DNA from: Suillus spraguei
Lineage: Eukaryota; Basidiomycota; Agaricomycetes; Boletales; Suillaceae
NCBI GenBank assembly: GCA_016800925.1
Contig: JABCPU010000212.1
Span: forward strand, 52,913 to 116,912
Length of the DNA stretch: 64,000 bases
Direction: 5' to 3'
Shown in pieces: positions 55,753-64,000 of this stretch (position 1 is its first letter; the number at the start of each line of letters is the position of its first letter). Below the pieces are notes generated by a model, which searched no databases, was not told where the DNA came from, and saw only the letters and a program-made list of their open reading frames with translations. The position numbers and the translations under genes were made by a program.

Positions 55753-58700
55753 GTGAATCGATTGAATTTCTCAGTGGGGGACTCTAAAAATTTCAATTCA
55801 CGATCAAGGTCACCCCACCAACAGACTCAGACGAATCCTCAGCCTCCAACTACTATCAGGGCTACATCTGATTCCAGCAATTATGCAACACCAGTCACTC
55901 CTGCGCAAGCATATGCACGCTCTGTTGTCTCTGGACAACCCGTTCTGCAATACACCATCGAGCGCAGCCAGCTACATGAACAATCGAGTCAACAACCGGG
56001 GCCAAATTTGCAATCTTCAATTGCCGTTTCCGCGTCTACACGCGGTCAGTCGTACGCCCAACGCCTGTATGCCAGCTCCTTGAGCAAGCAGCCCCAGCAG
56101 CGACTCACCAGCAGGCGACCCTCTTCTGGACCTGGGGAATCTTCAGGCAACCGAGTTCCGGCTGGCCCACGAGCTCCACATGGTGCCAGAGCATCTCTCA
56201 TGTTGAATGCGGATCATACAAATACTCCCAAAACTGTTTCCGCTCTTGATTTCTACCATAGCAGTATCTCAAAGCTTGATCTTCAGCCACCGGTACCTGA
56301 TCGAGGCACCAATTCTCCGGGAGCTCGACGCCCACAGTCAACCACAGGTTCCGCTTCAAGCATTTCCTTGGCTCATTCTTCAGTTCCCATTCAGGCACCC
56401 TACGGCCTGCAAGCACCCAGTGAGCGTAGCTCGGTTCCAGTGGAACTTTCCGACGGGCCTCTGCCATCACCTGCTTCCCGACGGTCCAGTCAGACGGGGT
56501 TGGGCTGTAGGAGCCCACCCAGTACAACGCATGTAGTACCAAGCAGCTCGACGTCATCAGACATCCCTCCACGGTCTCAGAACGTGGACAATGTCATAGT
56601 TGCGCCTGTTCCACCCCCAAGCCCATATTCGGAGGATTATTCAGGAGGTTCAGCTTATGGGGCTGCAATCATTTCTGACCCTGAGTCCGTGACTCAACCT
56701 AGCGATCCCTTGCCGCAGACTGATAGTCTTGACGTCGGCGGCTCTGAAGAAGTACCCTCATATTCGCTCGTTGACGACGAACCTCCTCCCCCAGATTTCG
56801 ACCAGTCGCAATCCATGTGCAGCGTGACTGGGGCAAGCACTCATCATGCAGAATCTCCCACAGTGCTGGCGCCTCCTGATGTACCCTCGCACACACTGCA
56901 CGAGTCCAATGCTGTATCTAGGGCTGTACCTTCAACAGATGCAGATACTCCCTTATTCATTGAGACCCCTCGCGTACTTTCTCCAGAACCTCTCTCGGGA
57001 TCTCCACAGGCTGTGCCAGACGTAGCATCATACCCTATTCGGAAGCCGCTTGAGAATGTCAGGGAGAAATCGTATGGTTACTCTACAGAGGACTCGATAC
57101 CTGAGTTCTCTCAGAAGTCTTCATCGTACCCGCCCATAGAAGCTTCATCGTCATCCCGAACGCTATCCGAAGAGGTGCCTTCATACAGTCAACCTCTGTA
57201 CAACACCACTTCCCGGGACATACCCTGTCCTCCTATTTCTCCGGCAGCGTCACCACGCGATAACACCTCTGCAAATACTTTTCCTACAGTACGACCGTCC
57301 GCTCTTCCAACGAGAAGTCCTGTAGTTTCTACACCAGCGCCCATCATAGCTTCCCCACCCCCACCCACAATGTCTGTACCTCCTCCGTTAAGCGCAAAGG
57401 CACCCACTGTGAACCCGGTTGAAGTTCCACCAGTGACTTCCATGCCCCTTCGCAGCCGCCAACAATCTAGCCCACCTCTTCCTCCAAGAGCCAGGGCGGA
57501 GCTGACCTTCCCTTCTTCCCCACCTCTTATTGATCATTCTGCCGGAACAACCTCGCAGATGTATTATACAGCCTCTCCTCCGCCCCTTCCTTTGACTCCC
57601 CTCTCCAGCGTTCTCGAGGCCCAAAAGTACTCTCCGGATCATCAACTGGTAGTCATCCACAGCTACCTCCGGATATATCCCCTACACTGCAAGGACAGGC
57701 TCCTTTCCAGTCGTCGTATCAAAGTTTCCAGCCTCCCGAGGAGTTCAGACCCCAGCTATCTCCGGCTATATCCCCTACACTGCAAGGATACACACAGGTT
57801 CCTTACCAGTCATCATATCAAAGTTTCCAATTGCACGCCTCTCCCCCGCCCCCACCGCAACTTGGGATAGCACCAACTTCACCTGCTCAACCGGTTCAAT
57901 CCAGCAGGGGACTTAGAAAAAATGTTGTGATGGGTTTAGCAGGAGGCGCTCTGGGTCTGCTCGGCGGGGCTGTGTTCGCCGAGACACTCAGCGGTGGCGA
58001 TGTTGTTGACGATATCACTGGAAATATGGATGGGATGACGTTTGGAAACCCTGCGGGTGGTCTGTTTGACTCTAATATGGGCACTGGTGATATTATGGGG
58101 AGCGGATTCGACCCTGCGGCGAATTTTCAAGGAAACCAGACGTTCTCTGGAAACTCCTTCGGCCAAACATACGACATGTTTGATCAGAACATGGGGAATG
58201 GTGTAGACCCCAACCAATTTCAAGGACAGTTACCTATGCAGACATTTGATGTATCTCAGTCACAACAACAGCCAAATAACCAGAGCAATCAAAGCAGCGA
58301 CACGCATTATCTGCATGACGCAGGACGGCTCCTGCAAGCCGCTTACAAGATGTATAATACTTCTCATCAGACGGATGCAGCTCAGGGGTCTCAAGCTTCT
58401 CATACAACGGCTCCGCTGCAACAAGTCCTGACGTCCACGATGTCCGGCACCTTAAGTACCGGTTGCCCTCCTAATTCGCCGCCGATAGGATATGTACAGA
58501 CAAGTGTGTCTATTCCTTTCCACGGAACGTCTTCTGACCACTTTATCACGTCAGGCTACCCCGGCCAGACACAGCAAACCGGGCAAATCATGCACCCTAT
58601 GGCATCTCAAACCGGCGCCCAACCGCCCGCTGCCACGCCATTCTCACAAGATCACTCGTCTGTCAATCCTGCTTCTCAGCAGGGCATACATTCACTTTCT

Positions 58701-59111
58701 CATTATCATCACACGTCCCCACAAAGCTCTCACACATTTCACACCCAGAACCTGCATATGAATCATGTTGCTCACCCCTCTTTCGAGACCGCCGCTCATA
58801 CCATGTACTCACAAGGTCCGCCAACACCAGTCCAGTATACTGCGAACCACGGTCATGGCACTGTTCCTCACCATAATCATGCGGTCCAATCCCACGCGGG
58901 GCACTCCGTTCATCCTGCACAACATCATGCTCATAACTCGCTACAGAATCCCACTGGTCAACAACCTCCGAGTGCTGGTGTAAACAAAACTATGCTCGCA
59001 AAACAATTCGTCAAGGGCGCGTTGATGGCCGGCGGTGTTCTGGCAAAATTTAACCGTCTGAGTGGAGGCAACGGGTTTGTGGGGAATGGGAATAATGGAG
59101 GATCCTTTTGA
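55753..59111 (+). CDS. Large Pro/Ser-rich protein with C-terminal glycine-zipper domain
   Basis: A 705-codon frame (start uncertain; first in-frame codon near 55753 is not ATG) is rich in Pro, Ser, Thr and Gln with repeated acidic EEVPSYS-like motifs (SEEVPSYSLVDDEPPPPDFD, LSEEVPSYSQ). At about 57.6 kb the coding frame changes to the next one, where a tandem 31-residue duplication (LPPDISPTLQGQAPFQSSYQ, then LSPAISPTLQGYTQVPYQSS) precedes QSSRGLRKNVVMGLAGGALG / LLGGAVFAETLSGGDVVDD. The protein continues Asn/Gln/His-rich and ends AKQFVKGALMAGGVLAKFNR ... GNNGGSF at 59111. The switch could be a 53-nt intron (gttctc..ccacag, weak donor) or a frameshift. The GGALGLLGGAVF segment resembles the Gly-rich segment of the WW protein upstream. 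The function is unknown. Confidence 0.65.
57670..57830 (+). repeat. Tandem duplication of ~93 bp inside the Pro/Ser-rich gene
   Basis: atatcccctacactgcaagg occurs near 57675 and 57768. Both copies are preceded by ctacctccgg / ctatctccgg and followed by a block ending tcatatcaaagtttcca or a close variant. The unit is a multiple of three and keeps the downstream coding frame. Confidence 0.85.
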
Positions 59112-60661
59112 TTGCTTGCCTTATGTATATAAATATCAGTCGTCGCATGCAAATCCTAGGTTCAAGTTGATTATGGATAAGTACCATTAGTACTGGTTTG
59201 AATATATATTAGGCAGCTTTTCGCCCGCTAAGCGCTTGATTGGAGAGTTTTCCGGTCTCTTGGACACCAGTCGAGTACTGCACACGATAGTAACATCCCG
59301 ATTAGCATTGGCTTCAGGTCGCCAGCTTGGGAGTTCTCGACTCTTCGTCGCCTGTATTAATATCGATATCGAGATACGAATATTCGACTATTAAGGTTAC
59401 GGCCTTGTAGACAATCACTAGCACCGCATGGAAGACCGGGTCGCTGGGATCAATTAAATATCCTTCTTTTGACCCGTTGTGAATTCGAAGGATGCTTATT
59501 CACCTAGTCCCACTGCTGGGGTGTCGCCGCTACCCAGTCTTCCAAGCCCACGGGAGAAAGCTTGAAGTTTGAACCACTACTAGCACACGGAAGGCTGTGA
59601 ATTCACAAGTATATTCCATATTCGTATACCTTCCCGGTACTCCGGTTGAGGTGATCGCAGCGCTGCAGCAGCCTGAGCAAGAGGCGAAAGTAGTCGAGTG
59701 ACAGGTCCACGCTGTCGTCACGACTTTGCGACACCATTAGTGTCGGCTTCCAAGTTGTGCTATTCTGTTCACCGCCACGAATCCCATTCAAAGTTGAATT
59801 TAGAGGCTGATTTGGACATCGATTTGGACGTTGATTTTCGAAAATGAAATCAGCTTTGGTGGATTTGGGACAGATTTTTGGTCAAGCGGCAACATTCGGC
59901 AACGTGAGTCGGACCTTCAAACACGCTACACGCACGCACAACGTGACTTAGGATACTGCTCTTAACGGTTTACTCAGTACTGACAGTAGTGGATTTTCTC
60001 CAGTCTTGACGATAGGCTCCCTGTCTACAAAGTATCACCGAGTGTATAATAAGCCTACCACACCAAGTAAAACATCGCTGGTTGTAGGCATCAGCTTGCG
60101 TTCGACTCCGAGGTGTCGGATCTTTCCAAGAACTTCAAGAGATAGGATCAACAAGGACTTGGATTCTGCTATTAGTACTGCAAGATATGCCTCAAGCACT
60201 GATTCTACGGCTTGTTGGCGTTCAGTTTTAAAGGGCATAGTGTTTTTTTACGAAGGTTCTTGACATTCTACCACAAATATTGATACAACGATAAATCAAA
60301 CTCCGACGCGGCACGGTGTTATCAAATCCATCGAAATCAGGTCGAAATCGAAGTTGAAATCGGATTTCGGTGCTTTTGAGCATTCAAATCCAAATCCAAG
60401 TCCACCTCCTATTAAATAGATTATAAGGAGCGATAGTACATAGCCAGTTCTGCTGATGAAAACTACCTGGTGCGTAACACATCGCCGTATCCGATCTTAC
60501 GGTAGTACAGGTATTTCTGGTAATCTTGGACCTACTAGTGATTTCGAACTTGAGAAGTTTATAATGTCAGTCAGTTCACGCCATCTTTATCACCATCGTT
60601 AAGGATATTTACCACTGCGCGATCTGTGGGATTGAATCTGTATACTAGAGCCAATATATTG
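59112..60661. other. Gene-poor interval with possible transposon remnant
   Basis: No intact gene. A minus-strand frame at 60035-60238 (ERQQAVESVLEAYLAVLIAE) is helical and vaguely like the N-terminus of fungal DDE-nuclease proteins, but is too short to assign. GATTTGGAC-type words near 59810-59850 and inverted forms (aaatccaaatccaagtccac) near 60390-60410 flank this frame and might be degenerate terminal repeats. This is weak evidence. Confidence 0.3.
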
Positions 60662-62760
60662 ATGCTCCAGGTTTTCCTTGCGCTACGAGCGTTGTCTTCT
60701 CTAGTAGCTAATCTATCGTCAACTTGGGCTATGCCCAGTACCAGGGATCAGTTGATCCGACGACAAACATCACCAGCTTCCTTGGAATGCGCTACGCAGC
60801 TCCTCCAGTTGGTGCGTCTAGTTCTATTTGTTGCACGCAATCTCCACTTACGCGCCAAGCTCATAGACGACTTGAGATAGGAAGCTCCGCAGCCTCCATC
60901 GACCGTCTCTGAGACTCAACAAGCTACCACGAATGTTATCAAGCATCCGTAAGCGACTCTTCGACAAATCCGTTTGGAAACACCTCCATGAGGAAAAGGG
61001 ATATTGGTCAATCTGAAGACTGCTTATTCTTGAAATAAGTTCTATCACGGAGCGATGGTGTTGACATTTACGATTGGTGGTTACGTCCGGTAGTGTATAC
61101 ACTCCTGGAAGTGAGTGGTGGCCACTCCAGGAGGAGGGCTCCCAGTTGTCGTTTGGATTCGCGGAGGAGGATATATTGAAGGAGCTGCAAGCGAATTCAA
61201 TGGCGCAGATCAAATTATAGACTCAAATTATGGTATCATCAGTGTCATAGTTCAGTACCGCTTCGGTTTATTCGGTATGTTTTTGATATTTTTCTCGTTT
61301 TCAAATGCATACTGAGGTGTGCACGCTACTAATCAGGTTTTCTTCCCGGGAAAGCAGCCAAGGAAGGGGGTGCACTCAATGTTGGACTACGTACGTGATT
61401 ATCATGGTCTACCGGTCATTCAAATTCAGCTGAACTTATTTCTAAGTCGACCAGAATTATGCGTTACAATGAGTGCAGGCTTATGTGAGCAGAACTCTGT
61501 ACTTGCGTTGTGTGCCCCAGCTGATAGGAAGCTTATCAGGATAGATAAGCAGCTTTGGCGGTGACCCCACGAAGGTCACACTTTAGGGAGAGTCCGCTGG
61601 TGAGCTGCGCTAGGTGCTATCCGTCACCGTCATCTTTATTTACTAATTTGCTTCAGGTGCCGGTTCAGTGCTACAACATATCGTTGCTAATGGAGGAAAT
61701 ACGCACCCTCCTCTCTTCAGAAACGCCATGTCGAGTTCTACGTTAAACCATCCCAATACAACTATAATGATCGGATTCCATAGGTGATTCTTTTTCATGA
61801 GCACGATGTCCGCAAGGTACTACCAGATGTTGTACAGTGAGGTCGTCAACGAAACAAATCTTCTGAAAAACTACCATTCCCTATCTAATTCCTCAACTCA
61901 CAGCTGTACCTCAAGTTCGGGTACCCTCTCTTGTTTGCGTGCTGCAGACGTCAATACGCTGCAGACCTTGAACAATAACATTGATGTCGACGGGTTCTTT
62001 GGCACGTTAGTATTCGTCCCTGTTGTGGATAGCACTTTCATCTTGGAGAGGCCCGCCTCGACAATAAGGAAAGGTCGTTTGAATAGCGTACGATCCATGG
62101 ATGCATCTATCTCATAAAAAACTGAGTCCCTTTCTCCCTGAGAACTATCTTCTTTCTGTGACCAATTCGTATGAGGGGAATATTTTCGTCAACCAATCGA
62201 CGACATTAAACATTGCAGAATATGTCATGGCGCTTTTCCCGCTTTGGTTCTACTCGGGCTGCTAGAGCAGTGACGATCTACCAGAAATACGGAAGTAACG
62301 CTAACCAGGTAAATCTTATGATAGGGAGTGTAGGTATATTTTTGAATGAATGATCACTGTCCCTGATTTCCCGGGTCGTTTCAGCAATGTTCGTTTGCCC
62401 CACTTATTATCTCCTCTCAGCATTTGGAGAATGAGCTTGGAAAGTGAGTTCGAGGCAACTCTCAAATTCATTTATGCTGAATACAAGCAGGGCGAATTTG
62501 CAATCCCGCCTCGCCTGCATGGAACTGATGTTGCATTCTACTTCACCTCAGACTTGTAATTTGGAGCATCAGGTCAACCCCTACTCTGAACGTAAACTGT
62601 TTCAGGCCTCCCTACAATAATTGGCAGTTCATCACTGCTTTCTTGAATTCATTCATGGCTATGGCCATGTTTGAGACTCTTGACCACAGATATACCCCAG
62701 GGGATATCACGCCTTCCTGGAGTACTTGGCAAGATGATGATTTGACAGGGATGAAGTCGG
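60662..62760 (+). pseudogene. Type-B carboxylesterase/lipase (alpha/beta hydrolase) pseudogene
   Basis: Recognisable pieces in order: a signal-peptide-like start (MLQVFLALRALSSLVA, 60662); GYAQYQGSVDPTTNITSFLG / MRYAAPPVG; SEDCLFLK; GGGLPVVVWIRGGGYIEGAA; NYGIISVIVQYRFGLFG; FLPGKAAKEGGALN; DQNYALQ; SSFGGDPTKVTL; the nucleophile elbow GESAG; GSVLQHIVANGGNTHPPLFR; SYEGNIFVNQSTTLNIAEYV; GEFAIPPRLHGTDVAFYF; and PPYNNWQFITAFLNSFMAMA. The order and spacing match fungal type-B esterases. Breaks: TGA at about 61470 where Trp is expected after ALQ, TAG at about 61584 where Trp is expected before GESAG, the start frame does not match the body, and the usual HGGGY reads RGGGY. It is treated as non-functional. 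Introns with GT..AG ends are still visible. Confidence 0.85.
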
Positions 62761-63322
62761 AGACTGATTCTTATGTTCTGAGTGGGATATGTATTTGTTT
62801 GCAACATTCAATTGGCTGGCTGTGTAGCACAGGCGCTCGCGGACGTTCAAATTAGTGACAAACCGACCAAATTGATCACGTCTACGGCGCTGCAGCATCA
62901 GGGATGATCGAACTGCAAGGAACGTCAAGCACTCAAGTTCCACCCTTATGTTGCATGTCATCTCTGACCCTATCAAGCTATTTGTTCAACGCCAGCGTCA
63001 CGAATTATTCGTTATCAAATACAGGAGCTCTACATGCCTAATCCCCATAACAAGTACGGTGCAAAGCCCCAAGCCCTATCATCCGACATCCCATCCAACA
63101 ACCATATAGAACATACGCCAAGCGACATGATGAGACACGATAACTGCGTCCAAGGATTTATCCAATAATCATACAGAAGATACGCCAAGCAATAGCGAAG
63201 AAAGGAAAACACGAGAAGAGGAAATGTTCGATGCAAAAGGAGTATCAATGATATGAAGTGGTGCAACAAGTTAGCGGCAATGACAGATGCAGGTCATGGG
63301 GGACTTACAGTCGCACGCTGGA
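62761..63322. other. Intergenic sequence, with a short direct repeat
   Basis: No gene seen. Two related stretches, about 63100-63140 and 63165-63200, share aaccatatagaacatacgcc / aatcatacagaagatacgcc followed by aagc(g/a)a, a diverged direct repeat of about 65 bp spacing. Confidence 0.5.
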
Positions 63323-64000
63323 CTATGTCGCGTTGCAGGTAGGAACGATATACCCATAGACCAACTTCTTCCGATGGAGATTGAACTTGCGACCTCCCTT
63401 CTTAGCGCGGGCCTTGCTAGCAAGGACCGGTTCGCATTGCTTCTGATGCCGATTTAAAGCATCGGACCTCGACCACCGCTTGCCACAATAGGGGCATTCG
63501 TAGGACGTCGTATAGTGGATGCCCTCAATGTGACGGGCCAAATTGTGTATTGCCTTTGGTTTGAGCAACCCTCGAATTTGCAAAGAGCCGCATCTTTGGA
63601 TTTGACACCGTGCCAATGCAACAGGTGTTGTGCGACACGGACCTCGTTCATTTCTAAAACAGCCCGCATGGCTGGTCCGTCCAACCGCATGCTCGTACGC
63701 AAGTCATCCCTCCGGGTAGTTCATTCGTAATCTTAACGGACCGTTGGAGTAAGAATCGTCGAGTTCCATTGCCCCAAATTTCCTCGTTCGCAGAAGATTA
63801 CCGTGAGCGTCATGAGTCCTGCGATTGCTGATGTCTACTGGCTGCGGGTCATGAATGGGCACAGCCATGACTACGGCACTAGCGTCTGCTGGTCTGTAGA
63901 TACCAAACTTTCCCTCTTTGATTTCGTCGTCATCGTCGTCCAAGCATCTGCGCTTGCGCGTAGTTGGCGCCAGGGACAGACTCAAACTGCCATCCTCGAA
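63323..64000 (-). CDS. C2H2 zinc-finger protein, partial, with two frame breaks
   Basis: The gene runs off the right edge of the window (its start is outside). The visible order is SLAPTTRKRRCLDDDDDEIK, KFGIYRPADASAVVMAVPIH, DISNRRTHDAHGNLLRTRKF and LRLRMNYPE; then, one frame over, DDLRTSMRLDGPAMRAVLEM and LHWHGVKSKDAALCKFEGC; then, another frame, KPKAIHNLARHIEGIHYTTS, YECPYCGKRWSRSDALNRHQ and KQC, and the end LVYGYIVPTCNAT at 63323. The second finger (C-x2-C-x12-H-x4-C) is intact in one frame. The first finger (CKFEGC ... HNLARH) is split by a one-base loss near 63567, and a one-base gain lies in a GGG run near 63711. Both breaks are next to homopolymers, so base-call error and true decay are both possible. 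Likely a nuclear DNA-binding protein. Confidence 0.7.

Noticed and set aside
59800..60420. Possible transposon with GATTTGGAC-type terminal repeats and an internal frame
   Set aside because: The inverted similarity is low and made of simple words, and the internal frame is too short to assign. Kept only as a remark in the interval entry.
1..64000. tRNA and rRNA genes
   Set aside because: No cloverleaf with a GTTCGA-type T-arm and matching acceptor stem, and no rRNA-like sequence, was found by eye. A covariance-model scan could still find one.

Overview
This 64 kb window looks like a nuclear genome segment from a mushroom-forming basidiomycete (Agaricomycotina). The genes carry many introns of roughly 50-60 nt with GT..AG borders, including several microexons. 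The protein-coding families (TPR-CHAT, eIF5B, kinesin-3, IMP3, a LIM-domain-binding protein, a PNUTS-like PP1 regulator, WW and HMG-box proteins, a cyclopropane synthase-like methyltransferase) and a Ty1/Copia relic fit that group. The species was not identified. Gene models were made by reading reading frames and splice signals by eye, so small offsets at exon borders are possible.

Layout. Positions 1-7.9 kb hold no convincing gene. They contain satellite arrays that share a GC-rich core (GTGCCGAACCCCGAACTCC-like) but differ in their AT-rich spacers, a 1.16 kb element with ~124 bp terminal inverted repeats (1350-2514), palindromic switches of repeat orientation at 5.2-6.2 kb, and a short-period GGCCCACCCG array (7.4-7.9 kb). 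From 8.0 to 13.9 kb lies a broken Copia retrotransposon on the minus strand (gag, CCHC knuckle, protease, integrase, start of RT) with about 2.1 kb of unrelated sequence between gag and the CCHC knuckle. A transposase-like fragment follows at 14.2-14.4 kb.

A large TPR-CHAT gene (15.0-19.8 kb, plus) sits at the border between repeats and genes. It has 18 regular 45-residue repeats and a caspase-like CHAT domain that is reached only across a one-base frameshift. The gene-rich part then contains: an APC-family amino-acid/GABA-type permease (minus), eIF5B (minus), the small GTPase ARL2 (plus), a cyclopropane-fatty-acid synthase-like methyltransferase (plus), a kinesin-3/UNC-104 motor (minus), the U3 snoRNP protein IMP3 (minus) divergent from a LIM-domain-binding co-regulator (plus), a PNUTS-like phosphatase-1 regulator (minus) divergent from an HMG-box protein (plus), a small WW-domain protein (plus) and a Pro/Ser-rich protein with a glycine-zipper segment (plus). 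The right end holds a decayed type-B carboxylesterase (60.7-62.8 kb) and the 3' part of a C2H2 zinc-finger gene (minus) that runs off the window and shows two one-base frame breaks.

Most genes are unrelated housekeeping functions: translation (eIF5B), ribosome biogenesis (IMP3), microtubules and transport (ARL2, kinesin-3) and transcription (LDB, PNUTS-like, HMG). I see no operon-like pathway. The most unusual items are the TPR-CHAT gene, the cluster of 11-19 nt microexons (including a kinesin P-loop split over three exons), a GC-AG intron that completes a zinc finger, and the satellite/palindrome block.
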